Shown here in pieces: positions 15,909 to 24,268 of a stretch of 64,000 nt of DNA. This DNA comes from Marinobacterium rhizophilum (GTDB taxonomy: Bacteria; Pseudomonadota; Gammaproteobacteria; Pseudomonadales; Balneatricaceae), in assembly GCF_024397915.1 (NCBI RefSeq), contig NZ_CP073347.1, forward strand, positions 1,860,001-1,924,000, given 5' to 3'. Numbering within the stretch: position 1 is the first letter of the stretch; each line of letters opens with the position of its first letter. Below the pieces are notes generated by a model. It was not told the DNA's origin and did not search any database. It worked only from the letters and a program-made list of their open reading frames with translations. Both the position numbers and the translations under genes were made by a program.

Positions 15909-16553
15909 GTGAAACGCGAAGAACGTGAAGCCCCTGGCAAGGCTGATATTGCTCTATTGCCTCCCTTTAAAGGGCTCGAGCTTGCCCAAATCCGGGTGCC
16001 GCGCAGCCCTGAAGACTTTGCGGCAGCCACCCGGGATCTGCTGCAACAGCGCTATATCGGTTTCGATACGGAATCCAAACCCACCTTCGACAAGGGCGAG
16101 ACCTCCCGCGGCCCCCACGTGGTGCAGCTGACAACCCTCAAGCACGCCTACATCTTCCAGCTCTGGCGCGAGCACTGCTGCGAGCAGCTGTGCCGCATTC
16201 TGCAGTCGGCGGACACCGTCAAGGTCGGCTTCGGGCTGCGCTCGGACCGCAGCCATATCCGTCGCCGACTCGGCATTACGCCCAACGCGCTGCTGGATCT
16301 GGATCAGGTATTCCGCCGCCAGGGGTACCGCCGGGAACTGGGCGTCAAGGCCGCCATCGCCGTACTGCTGCAGCAGAAATTTCAGAAATCGAAATCCGTC
16401 GCCATGTCCAACTGGGCTTTGCCGGAACTGAAAGAAAACCAGTTGCTCTACGCCGGCAACGATGCCTATGCGGCACGGCTGGTGCTGGATCTGCTGGATA
16501 TCGATGATACAGCGCTGCCGATCAGCCATGCGCATGACAAAGCGCGCAACTGA
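15909..16553 (+). CDS. RNase D-like 3'-5' exonuclease domain protein
   Basis: 214 residues from a GTG start. The DEDD nuclease core is visible: Exo I IGFDTESKPTF, Exo II VKVGFGLRSDRSHIRRR (Asp in LRSD) and Exo III LLYAGNDAYAARLVLDLL. The sequence SNWALPELKENQLLYAGNDA is typical of stand-alone 3'-5' exonucleases. No HRDC or polymerase domain is present. Substrate, DNA or RNA, is unknown. It is distinct from rnd at the window start. Confidence 0.88.
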   Translation: MKREEREAPGKADIALLPPFKGLELAQIRVPRSPEDFAAATRDLLQQRYIGFDTESKPTFDKGETSRGPHVVQLTTLKHAYIFQLWREHCCEQLCRILQSADTVKVGFGLRSDRSHIRRRLGITPNALLDLDQVFRRQGYRRELGVKAAIAVLLQQKFQKSKSVAMSNWALPELKENQLLYAGNDAYAARLVLDLLDIDDTALPISHAHDKARN

Positions 16554-16570
16554 TGCGCGACAGGCAATAA

Positions 16571-16598
16571 GGGACAAGGGACAAGGGACAAGGGACAA
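16571..16598 (+). repeat. Four tandem copies of GGGACAA
   Basis: Four perfect head-to-tail copies of the 7-mer GGGACAA, starting 17 bases after the exonuclease stop and followed by G and an A run. A simple-sequence tract of this kind is prone to slippage. No function is evident. Confidence 0.95.
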
Positions 16599-16629
16599 GA
16601 AAAAACAGGCCAAAGAACCCAGATACAAG

Positions 16630-16666
16630 CAGGCCCCGGCACAGCATGGGCTGCAGCCGGGGCCTG
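16630..16666. terminator. Hairpin in the exonuclease-sthA convergent gap
   Basis: Perfect 11-bp arms CAGGCCCCGGC/GCCGGGGCCTG around a 15-base loop. It lies between the 3' ends of the exonuclease gene (plus) and sthA (minus), 18 bases past the sthA stop. The U-tract is poor on both strands, so termination strength is uncertain. Confidence 0.55.
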
Positions 16667-16683
16667 CGATTAACGCAATGGCG

Positions 16684-18084
16684 TCAGATATTGCTGATCC
16701 GGTTCAGGCCGGAGATGGCCGCTACACGGTAGGCTTCCGCCATGGTCGGGTAATTGAAGGTGGTATTGATAAAGTACTTCAGGGTGTTGGCCTCGCCCTT
16801 CTGCGCCATGATCGCCTGGCCGATATGGACGATTTCCGATGCATGGTCACCAAAGCAGTGAATCCCGAGAATCTCCAGCGTATCGCGGTTGAACAGCAGC
16901 TTGAGCATGCCCACCGTCTGACCGGATATCTGCGCCCGGGCCGTATCCTTGAAGAACGCCTGACCCACTTCATAGGGCACGCACTCGGCCGTCAGCTCTT
17001 CCTCGGTCTTGCCCAGGGAGCTGATTTCCGGCAGCGTATAGATGCCGGTCGGCACTTCGTTGATGTAGCGGAAATCTTCGCAGCTGAGCAAATCCCCCGC
17101 CGCCGCACGCCCCTGATCCAGCGCGGCTGAAGCCAGGCTCGGCCAGCCCACCACATCACCCGCGGCGTAAATGCCTTCGCAGCCGGTGCGGTAGTGATCA
17201 TCCACCTCCAGCTGGCCACGACCGTTCGCCACCAGGCCAATCTTGTCCAGCCCCAGCCCATCGGTATTGCCGGTGCGGCCGTTGCACCACAGGAAGGCAT
17301 CGGAATGAATGCGCTTGCCGGACTTGAGCGTCATGATCACGCCGCCCTGATCCGCCACCACGGATTCGTACTCTTCGTTATGGCGAATCTTTACGGCGTT
17401 GTTGCGCAGGTGATAGCTCAGCGCATCGGAAATCTCGCCATCCAGGAAAGACAGCAGGCGGTCACGCTGATCAATCAGGTCAACCTTGACACCAAGACCG
17501 GCGAAGATGGAGGCGTATTCACAACCGATAACCCCGGCACCGTAAATCACCATGGTACGCGGTGTATGGCTGAGCTTGAGGATGGTATCGGAGTTATAGA
17601 TACGCGGGTGGTCAAAGTCGATATCCGGCGGGCAGTACGGACGCGACCCCGTGGCGATCACGACATTGCGCGCGCGCAGCGTTTCATCACCGTTAGCGGT
17701 ACCGCGCACGATCAGGGTGTTCTTGTCGGCAAACTCGGCGCGACCAAAGAACACGTCAACACGGTTGCGGGCGTAAAAGTTGGTACGCAGCATCACCTGG
17801 TTGGCAATCACCTTTTCGGCACGGTTCAGCACGATGGGAAACGAAAACCAGCGCGGCTCGCCGATATCGCGGAACATGGGGTTGGTATTGAATTCGATGA
17901 TCTGCTTCACGGAATGACGCAGCGCTTTGGAAGGAATTGTCCCCTTGTGGGTACAGTTGCCACCCACCAGGTCCTGCTCTTCTATCACCGCCACGCGGCG
18001 TCCCTTCTTGACCGAATTCATGGCCGCGCCTTCACCCGCAGGCCCGGACCCGATCACAATGACGTCATAGTCATACACTGCCAT
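16684..18084 (-). CDS. sthA: Soluble pyridine nucleotide transhydrogenase
   Basis: Flavoprotein that moves reducing equivalents between NADPH and NAD+ in the cytosol. 466 residues from the ATG at 18084, behind a GGGGAAG ribosome site. The frame is open 11 codons further, but this start gives the exact E. coli SthA length. An N-terminal dinucleotide fold (DVIVIGSGPAGEGAAM) is followed by VGGNCTHKGTIPSKALRHSV, where the redox Cys pair of the lipoamide dehydrogenase family is absent, as expected for SthA. Then come NAD-binding VIYGAGVIGCEYASIF, FAD motif GIYAAGDVVG and a C-terminal dimer domain. Single gene next to the nqr operon. Confidence 0.97.
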   Translation of the reverse strand: MAVYDYDVIVIGSGPAGEGAAMNSVKKGRRVAVIEEQDLVGGNCTHKGTIPSKALRHSVKQIIEFNTNPMFRDIGEPRWFSFPIVLNRAEKVIANQVMLRTNFYARNRVDVFFGRAEFADKNTLIVRGTANGDETLRARNVVIATGSRPYCPPDIDFDHPRIYNSDTILKLSHTPRTMVIYGAGVIGCEYASIFAGLGVKVDLIDQRDRLLSFLDGEISDALSYHLRNNAVKIRHNEEYESVVADQGGVIMTLKSGKRIHSDAFLWCNGRTGNTDGLGLDKIGLVANGRGQLEVDDHYRTGCEGIYAAGDVVGWPSLASAALDQGRAAAGDLLSCEDFRYINEVPTGIYTLPEISSLGKTEEELTAECVPYEVGQAFFKDTARAQISGQTVGMLKLLFNRDTLEILGIHCFGDHASEIVHIGQAIMAQKGEANTLKYFINTTFNYPTMAEAYRVAAISGLNRISNI

Positions 18085-18319
18085 TCGCTTCCCCTTCGTA
18101 TATTGAAATAACATCACTGTGGGCGCTTAAAGTCCCTGACTGAGCAGCCTGCCGGGCTTGACCGATCGTAGCGGGGATAAGTTCGTTCTGGGGCAGTTTT
18201 TGAGCTCTTTTGAGGCGAGTAGTGATTCAACTCAATAAGAAAGAGCGCAAAAAATGACCACTCCTTTTGCAAGGGAAACGGCTTTTCCGCAGCAGATCAG
18301 CGCTAAATCCGACTGGCTG

Positions 18320-18553
18320 CTACGCCTTAACCTCGTACGCCATGGCCGCCAGTGTCTTGGCACGGTCGGTCTTTTGCTGTTCCTCATCGCACTTGTTCGG
18401 GTTACCGCCGCAGATGTCGCACACGGTCTCCACGCCCATGGCACCCATGCCGCCACAGGAACCGGCGATGGGCTTGCGCCCCAGCAGCACACCCACGGAC
18501 ATGGCCAGAATCACGGTGCCGAGCACCACAAAGGTCAAAATCATTGTATCCAT
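18320..18553 (-). CDS. nqrM: Na+-NQR maturation protein NqrM
   Basis: 77 residues. One N-terminal membrane helix (ILTFVVLGTVILAMSVGVLL) precedes a Cys-rich segment SCGGMGAMGVETVCDICGG ending in NKCDEEQQ. The four Cys and the SCGG start fit NqrM (DUF539), the small protein needed for assembly of the Fe site in the NqrD/NqrE pair. Last gene of nqrABCDEF-apbE-nqrM. 140 bases of decayed repeat separate it from apbE. Confidence 0.93.
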   Translation of the reverse strand: MDTMILTFVVLGTVILAMSVGVLLGRKPIAGSCGGMGAMGVETVCDICGGNPNKCDEEQQKTDRAKTLAAMAYEVKA

Positions 18554-18735
18554 CAGAACACCTCAGTTACTTGGGTATTACAGGGTCAAAATTGCGCTGC
18601 CGAGCACCTCAACCACTCAGGTACTGCTCGTACTACAGCGTCATGCGCACAGGCGCACAGGCGCTGGCATGGTCAATTGCGCTACCGAGCACCTCAGTTG
18701 CTCAGGTATTGCTCGAATTGCGGCGTCATGCGCTC
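18554..18735. repeat. Decayed near-tandem copies of the apbE 3' end
   Basis: Segment 18671-18733, the last codons of apbE plus the following bases, is matched by 18584-18648 at roughly 80 percent identity. A shorter match of about 30 bases lies at 18554-18586. Read in the apbE frame, the middle copy gives MTL-stop-YEQYLSG-stop against MTPQFEQYLSN-stop in the real gene. So the apbE-nqrM gap is made of duplicated and drifting gene-end sequence. Confidence 0.75.
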
Positions 18736-19746
18736 CACAAAGCCCGCCTCCGACTTGATGATAAAGAAGGCGGCTATCTGGTTGTCAACTGCATACTGGT
18801 AGCCGCGTTCATCGCCCATGACTGTCAGGGCCGTGGCCAGACCATCCGCCTCGGCACAGGTGGGACTCAGCACCGTCACCGACGCCAGCTGGTGCCTGAT
18901 CGGCCTTCCTGTGAGCGGGTCCAGGGTATGGGAAAAACGCACCCCGCCTTCCTGGAAATAATTACGGTAATCACCGGAAGTCGCAACACCCGTCTCATGC
19001 AGCGTGATCACGCGCTGCACCTCGCGCCCGGTATCCACCGGGCTTTCGATGGCAATACGCCAGCCATTACCGTCGGGCTTGAGACCACGGGCGCGCAGCT
19101 CTCCACCGATTTCCACCAGGTAGCTTTCGATACCCTCGTGCTCCATCACCCGCGCCAGCTCGTCAACGCCGTACCCCTTGGCGATCGCCGACAGGTCGAC
19201 GTACAGATCCACCTCCTTGGTGACCCGCAGGGTCTGTGCTTCCAGCTGCAGACGCTGGTAGCCCACCCGCTGGCGTGCCGCATCGATCTGCGCCTGCTCC
19301 GGCGCGTGCGTTACGCGGCCATCAGGCCCGAAGCCCCAAAGATTAACCAGAGGCCCCACGGTAACATCAAAAGCCCCCTGGGTGCTTTCACTGATGCTTT
19401 GCGCCAGCTGCAGCACTTCAAACAGGCCCGCCGACACTTCGGTGCCAAAACCGGCACCGGCCTGGTTAAAACGGGACAGTTCCGAGTCTTCGATATAGGT
19501 GGACATCGCCTGATTCACCGCCAGCAGGGATTGCTCCAGCCGCGGACCGATGTGCGCAACGCTGTCAGGCTCCGACGACACCCATTTTACCGTGTAGGTC
19601 GTGCCCATGGTCGCGCCAGAGACACTCAGCACCTGGCTTTCGGGTTCGCGGCTGCAACCCGCTAAAACAAGCTGCCACACAAACAAAATGGCCAGCAGGG
19701 AAGCTGCTGGCCATTTTGTTGTCAGCTTCGGCACAGAAGCGACCAT
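18694..19746 (-). CDS. apbE: FAD:protein FMN transferase (flavinylation enzyme) ApbE
   Basis: Attaches FMN by a phosphoester bond to Thr in NqrB and NqrC, using FAD. 350 residues with a lipoprotein signal peptide ending VLAGC. Characteristic blocks are SGATMGTTYTVKW, AFDVTVGPLVNLWGFGP, DLSAIAKGYGVDELARVM, GGELRARGLKP and a late ADGLATALTVMG with metal and flavin contacts. It acts on the periplasmic side as a membrane-anchored enzyme. It lies 3 bases after nqrF, so flavinylation is built into the operon. Confidence 0.96.
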   Translation of the reverse strand: MVASVPKLTTKWPAASLLAILFVWQLVLAGCSREPESQVLSVSGATMGTTYTVKWVSSEPDSVAHIGPRLEQSLLAVNQAMSTYIEDSELSRFNQAGAGFGTEVSAGLFEVLQLAQSISESTQGAFDVTVGPLVNLWGFGPDGRVTHAPEQAQIDAARQRVGYQRLQLEAQTLRVTKEVDLYVDLSAIAKGYGVDELARVMEHEGIESYLVEIGGELRARGLKPDGNGWRIAIESPVDTGREVQRVITLHETGVATSGDYRNYFQEGGVRFSHTLDPLTGRPIRHQLASVTVLSPTCAEADGLATALTVMGDERGYQYAVDNQIAAFFIIKSEAGFVERMTPQFEQYLSN

Positions 19747-19749
19747 CCA

Positions 19750-20976
19750 TCAACCACCGAAGTCGTCGAGATAGATGTTTTCACGCTCCACACCCAGATC
19801 CACCAGCATCTGGATAACCGCCGCGTTCATCATCGGCGGCCCGCACATGTAGTACTCGCAATCTTCCGGCGCTTCGTGATCGCGCAGGTAGTTTTCATAC
19901 AACACGTTATGGATAAAGCCGGTGTAGCCATCCCAGTTGTCTTCAGGCTGGGGATCCGACAGCGCCAGATGCCAGTTGAAGTTCTCGTTCTCCGCGGCCA
20001 GCTGATCGTATTCTTCGCCGTAGAAGGCTTCACGCATGGAGCGCGCGCCGTACCAGAAGCTGATCTTGCGCTTGGAGTTCAAACGCTTGAGCTGGTCGAA
20101 GATGTGCGAGCGCATCGGCGCCATGCCGGCACCACCACCGATAAACACCATCTCGTTGTCGGTTTCCTGGGCGAAGAACTCACCGAAGGGACCGTAGACA
20201 TCGATCTTGTCACCGGGCTTGAGGCCGAAGACATAGGACGACATCTTGCCCGGCGGGAAGCTGGTACCCGGCGGCGGCGAGGCGATGCGGATATTGAACT
20301 TCACAATACCCACTTCTTCCGGATAGTTGGCCATGGAGTAGGCACGGATAACCGGCTCGTCAACCTTGGAGACATACTGCCAGACATTGAACTTGTCCCA
20401 GTCTGCGCGGTATTCCTCTTCGATATCGAAGTCCTTGTAGTGCACTTCGTGGGCCGGAGCCTCGAGCTGCACATAACCACCGGCGCGGAAGTCGACGTTT
20501 TCACCTTCAGGCAGACGCAGCGTCAGCTCCTTGATGAAAGTGGCGACGTTGGGGTTGGACTCGACGGTGCACTCCCACTTTTTCACGCCGAAGACATCGT
20601 CTTCGAGTTCGATCTTCAGGTCCTGCTTGACGGCAACCTGGCACGACAGACGCCAGCCCTGCTTGCCTTCACGCAGGGTGAAGTGTGACTCTTCGGTCGG
20701 CAGCATGGAGCCACCGCCCTCTTCCACGATACATTTGCACTGGGCACAGGTACCGCCGCCGCCACAGGCGGAGGGAACGAAGATGCCAGCGCCAGCCAGG
20801 GTCGACAACAGCTTGTCGCCGGCCGGGACCGTTATGGTTTTTTCCGGGTCGCCATTAATCTCGATATTGACGTTACCGGAGCTTACGAGCTTTGAACGGG
20901 CTGCCAGGATAACCGCGACCAGTGCCAACACCACCGCGGTAAACATGACAACGCCGAGTACGATTTCAGCATTCAT
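19750..20976 (-). CDS. nqrF: Na+-NQR subunit F (NADH dehydrogenase)
   Basis: Electron entry subunit: oxidises NADH with FAD and passes electrons to a [2Fe-2S] centre. 408 residues. An N-terminal helix (IVLGVVMFTAVVLALVAVIL) is followed by a plant-type ferredoxin domain with PSACGGGGTCAQCKCIVEEG. The FAD/NADH reductase domain has RAYSMANYPEE, GAGMAPMRSHIFD and the C-terminal CGPPMMNAAVI. The final YLDDFGG is typical of NqrF. Lies between nqrE (33 bases upstream) and apbE. Confidence 0.98.
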   Translation of the reverse strand: MNAEIVLGVVMFTAVVLALVAVILAARSKLVSSGNVNIEINGDPEKTITVPAGDKLLSTLAGAGIFVPSACGGGGTCAQCKCIVEEGGGSMLPTEESHFTLREGKQGWRLSCQVAVKQDLKIELEDDVFGVKKWECTVESNPNVATFIKELTLRLPEGENVDFRAGGYVQLEAPAHEVHYKDFDIEEEYRADWDKFNVWQYVSKVDEPVIRAYSMANYPEEVGIVKFNIRIASPPPGTSFPPGKMSSYVFGLKPGDKIDVYGPFGEFFAQETDNEMVFIGGGAGMAPMRSHIFDQLKRLNSKRKISFWYGARSMREAFYGEEYDQLAAENENFNWHLALSDPQPEDNWDGYTGFIHNVLYENYLRDHEAPEDCEYYMCGPPMMNAAVIQMLVDLGVERENIYLDDFGG

Positions 20977-21009
20977 TGGCTTGATCCACCCTTGTGTTCA
21001 TCATGTTCC

Positions 21010-21618
21010 TTACAGCTGCACGCCGGAGAAGGACATGAAACCCAGAGACATCAGACCCACAGTAATGAAGGTGATGCCCAGGCCACGCAGTCCAGCCGGC
21101 ACGTCGCTGTACTTCAGCTTTTCGCGAATACCCGCCAGCGCCGTGATGGCCAGAGCCCAGCCCGTACCGGCACCCACTCCGTAGACCACGCTTTCGCTGA
21201 AGTTGTAGTCACGCTCTACCATGAAGAGTGCAGCACCCATGATGGCGCAGTTCACGGTAATCAGCGGCAAGAACACACCCAGGGCGTTGTAAAGCACCGG
21301 TACGAACTTGTCGAGGAACATCTCGAGGATCTGCACGATCGCCGCGATAACGCCGATGTACGAGATATAGCCGAGGAAGCTCAGGTCCACGTCGGGATAA
21401 CCGGCCCAGGCCAGTGCACCTTCACGCAGCAGATGGTTGAAGATCAGGTTATTGATCGGCGTGGTGATGGCCAGTACCACGATAACCGCGATACCCAGGC
21501 CAATCGCCGTCTGCACCTTCTTCGAAATCGCGAGGAAGGTACACATCCCCAGGAAGAAGGCGAGCGCCATGTTTTCAACGAAAACGGCCTTAACGAAAAG
21601 GCTAATCAGCTGTTCCAT
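21010..21618 (-). CDS. nqrE: Na+-NQR subunit E
   Basis: Integral membrane subunit of 202 residues with six predicted helices. It pairs with NqrD as inverted-topology half repeats that hold a membrane iron site. The Cys of the pair is in FFLGMCTFLAIS, with a second in ITVNCAIMGAALF. The start MEQLISLFVKAVFVENMALA is the standard NqrE start. Two bases separate it from nqrD. Confidence 0.98.
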   Translation of the reverse strand: MEQLISLFVKAVFVENMALAFFLGMCTFLAISKKVQTAIGLGIAVIVVLAITTPINNLIFNHLLREGALAWAGYPDVDLSFLGYISYIGVIAAIVQILEMFLDKFVPVLYNALGVFLPLITVNCAIMGAALFMVERDYNFSESVVYGVGAGTGWALAITALAGIREKLKYSDVPAGLRGLGITFITVGLMSLGFMSFSGVQL

Positions 21619-21620
21619 GA

Positions 21621-22286
21621 TTACACCGCCTCCTGCTTGCTATTGGGGGCCAGCACGTATTCCGGCGCCTCGACCTGGTCTTTCTTCCAGGAGCGCACGA
21701 TCCAGATAAATATGCCGATAATGAAAAACGCGCTTGGCGGCAGCAGCAGCAGGCCATTGGCCTGGTACCAGCCACCGTTGTTGACCAGCGGCAGAATTTC
21801 GACACCGAACAGGGAACCCGCACCCAGCAGCTCACGGATGGTACCGACAAACATCAGCACCACGCCGTAGCCCAGGCCATTGCCGATACCGTCCAGGAAG
21901 GCGATTCCCGGGGTATTTTTCATGGCGAAGGCTTCGGCGCGCCCCATGACGATACAGTTGGTGATGATCAGGCCGACGAACACCGACAGCTGCTTGGACA
22001 CATCATAGGCATAGGCCTTGAGGAACTGATCCACCACGATAACCAGCGACGCAATGATCGTCATCTGGCAGATGATGCGGATGTTGCTCGGGATGTGGTT
22101 GCGAATCAACGAGACGAAAAAGTTCGCGAACGCCGTCACCGCGATAACCGCCAGGCTCATGACCAGGGCAGTATTGAGGTTGGACGTGACCGCCAGCGCA
22201 GAACAGATCCCCAGGATCTGCAGGCCGATCGGGTTGTTGGCAAAAATCGGTTTCGTCAGGACGTCTTTAGCGGAAACTGAAGCCAT
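21621..22286 (-). CDS. nqrD: Na+-NQR subunit D
   Basis: Integral membrane subunit of 221 residues with about six helices. Conserved Cys residues are in GLQILGICSALAV and LIITNCIVMGRAEAFAM, matching those of NqrE for the shared iron centre. Starts 3 bases after the nqrC stop. Sequence is typical throughout (FVSLIRNHIPSNIRIICQM). Confidence 0.98.
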   Translation of the reverse strand: MASVSAKDVLTKPIFANNPIGLQILGICSALAVTSNLNTALVMSLAVIAVTAFANFFVSLIRNHIPSNIRIICQMTIIASLVIVVDQFLKAYAYDVSKQLSVFVGLIITNCIVMGRAEAFAMKNTPGIAFLDGIGNGLGYGVVLMFVGTIRELLGAGSLFGVEILPLVNNGGWYQANGLLLLPPSAFFIIGIFIWIVRSWKKDQVEAPEYVLAPNSKQEAV

Positions 22287-22289
22287 GAT

Positions 22290-23066
22290 TTACACCCCTC
22301 CTGCACGCAGGTTGGCCAGAAACGGCGCGTAGCCATTCTCGCCGAGCCAGAATTTAACCAGATTGCTCACGCCATTGCTGGTCAGAGTCGCGCCGGACAG
22401 GCCATCAATCTGATGCACCGCATCCGGTGAAGACGGATTCACATTGCCCTTGATCAGCTGCAATACGGGCTCCATCGTCCCCTCTTCGTAAACCTTCTTG
22501 CCAGGCCAGAGCGCTTTCCAGGCCGGGTTGTCCACTTCGCCACCCAGACCCGGTGTTTCGGCATGGGAATAGAAGCCCAGGCCCACCACGGTATTCAGGT
22601 CGCCTTCCAGCGCCAGGAATCCGTACAGGGTCGACCAGAGGCCATAGCCGTGCACCGGCAGAATAATGCGCTCGATCTGATCACCGTCTTCTACCAGGTA
22701 GACCGGCATATAGCGGGCCTGACGCTTGATGGAGGCGATATCGTCCTGGCGGTCCAGCTTGACCGAACGGGCCGGGTCCTTCGCCGCCTTCATGGCATCG
22801 TAGGTCGCCGGATCCACCGCATCGGTAAAGGTGCCGGTTTCCAGGTCGACGACCTTGGTGGTGATCTGTGCGAACAGCTCATCCACGGACTTGCCGGGTT
22901 CGCTGATGCCCGCTGCCGACAGGATATTGGACTTGCGGTCCAGTTCCTTGTTGGAGACCTGCTGTGGCTTGAGCAGTACCGCTGCGGCGGATACCACCAC
23001 CGAGCAGACCACACACAGCAATACCGTCACGGTAATCGTTTTACTGATGGAATCTTTAGCCGCCAT
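22290..23066 (-). CDS. nqrC: Na+-NQR subunit C, covalent FMN carrier
   Basis: 258 residues: one N-terminal helix (ITVTVLLCVVCSVVVSAAAV) and a periplasmic domain. The flavinylation motif DGLSGATLTSNGV carries the FMN-accepting Thr at residue 227. ApbE, encoded in the same operon, would modify it. The gene overlaps the 3' end of nqrB by 11 bases. Length and the VHGYGLWSTLYGFLAL block are as in the Vibrio protein. Confidence 0.98.
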   Translation of the reverse strand: MAAKDSISKTITVTVLLCVVCSVVVSAAAVLLKPQQVSNKELDRKSNILSAAGISEPGKSVDELFAQITTKVVDLETGTFTDAVDPATYDAMKAAKDPARSVKLDRQDDIASIKRQARYMPVYLVEDGDQIERIILPVHGYGLWSTLYGFLALEGDLNTVVGLGFYSHAETPGLGGEVDNPAWKALWPGKKVYEEGTMEPVLQLIKGNVNPSSPDAVHQIDGLSGATLTSNGVSNLVKFWLGENGYAPFLANLRAGGV

Positions 23067-24264
23067 GGCGCTTCATCCTCCGCTTGATGTTCGCCTGCAC
23101 CACAAAGCTGTCGATCAGCGGTGCAAAGAGGTTACCGAACAGGATTGCCAGCATCATGCCTTCCGGGAAGGCCGGATTGACGACGCGAATCAGCACTACC
23201 ATCAGGCCAATCAGGGCACCGAAGTACCACTTGCCGGTATTGGTCATGGATGCCGATACCGGGTCCGTGGCCATAAAGAACAGACCGAAGGCATAACCGC
23301 CGAGTACCATGTGCCAGTAGAAGGGCAGGCTGAACATCGGATTGGTATCCGAGCCGATCAGGTTCAGCAGCACCGTGGTCACCACAGTACCGGCCAGGAC
23401 GCCGGCAACGATACGCCAGGCCGCGACGCGGGTGTACAGCAGCACCAGACCGCCAATGGCGATACAGAGCGTGGACACTTCACCTACAGAACCCTGGATA
23501 TTGCCGACGAAGGCATCAAACCAGGTAATGTTCTGCGCCAGAATGGCATCCACACCGCCCATCGCGGCCAGACCCAGCGGCGTGGCGCCGGAGAAGCCAT
23601 CAACCGCCGTCCAGATCGCATCACCTGACATCTGCGCAGGATAGGCGAAGAACAGGAAGGCACGACCGGTCAGGGCCGGGTTCAGGAAGTTCTTGCCGGT
23701 ACCACCGAACACTTCCTTGCCGATCACCACACCGAAGCTGATGCCCAGCGCAACCTGCCACAGGGGGATGGACGGCGGCAGAATCAGCGCGAACAGGATG
23801 GAGGTAACAAAGAAGCCTTCGTTGACTTCATGGCCACGCTTCATCGCGAACAGCACTTCCCAGAAACCGCCGACAACGAAGGTCACCGCGTAGACGGGAA
23901 GCCAGTAGGCGGCACCGTGAATGATGTTGTCCCACAGACTGTCCGGGTTGAACGACGTCAGGGCGCCGGCAATGCCACCCTGCCAGCTGGTCGCTTCGGT
24001 CAGGCCGAGGTTCGCCATGGCGGTGTTGGCCTGGAAGCCGACGTTATACAGACCGAAAAACACGGCCGGGAAAGTACAGAGCCACACCAGGATCATCATG
24101 CGCTTGAGGTCAACGCCATCACGCACGTGGGCGGCGCTCTTCGTCACCTGTCCCGGGGTGTAGAAAATGGTATCCACGGCTTCGTAAAGCGCGTACCAGT
24201 TTTCGTATTTGCCGCCTTTATGGAAATGCGGCTCCATTTTGTCAAGAACGTTTCTCAGGCTCAT
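23056..24264 (-). CDS. nqrB: Na+-NQR subunit B, FMN and quinone-binding membrane subunit
   Basis: 402 residues with about ten membrane helices. It holds covalent FMN in the motif GFSGATPLGLA, with the acceptor Thr at residue 228, and forms part of the sodium path and quinone site. Starts MSLRNVLDKMEPHFHKGGKY as in other NqrB proteins. Starts 4 bases after nqrA and overlaps nqrC by 11 bases. Confidence 0.98.
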   Translation of the reverse strand: MSLRNVLDKMEPHFHKGGKYENWYALYEAVDTIFYTPGQVTKSAAHVRDGVDLKRMMILVWLCTFPAVFFGLYNVGFQANTAMANLGLTEATSWQGGIAGALTSFNPDSLWDNIIHGAAYWLPVYAVTFVVGGFWEVLFAMKRGHEVNEGFFVTSILFALILPPSIPLWQVALGISFGVVIGKEVFGGTGKNFLNPALTGRAFLFFAYPAQMSGDAIWTAVDGFSGATPLGLAAMGGVDAILAQNITWFDAFVGNIQGSVGEVSTLCIAIGGLVLLYTRVAAWRIVAGVLAGTVVTTVLLNLIGSDTNPMFSLPFYWHMVLGGYAFGLFFMATDPVSASMTNTGKWYFGALIGLMVVLIRVVNPAFPEGMMLAILFGNLFAPLIDSFVVQANIKRRMKRHGG

Positions 24265-24268
24265 TGGA

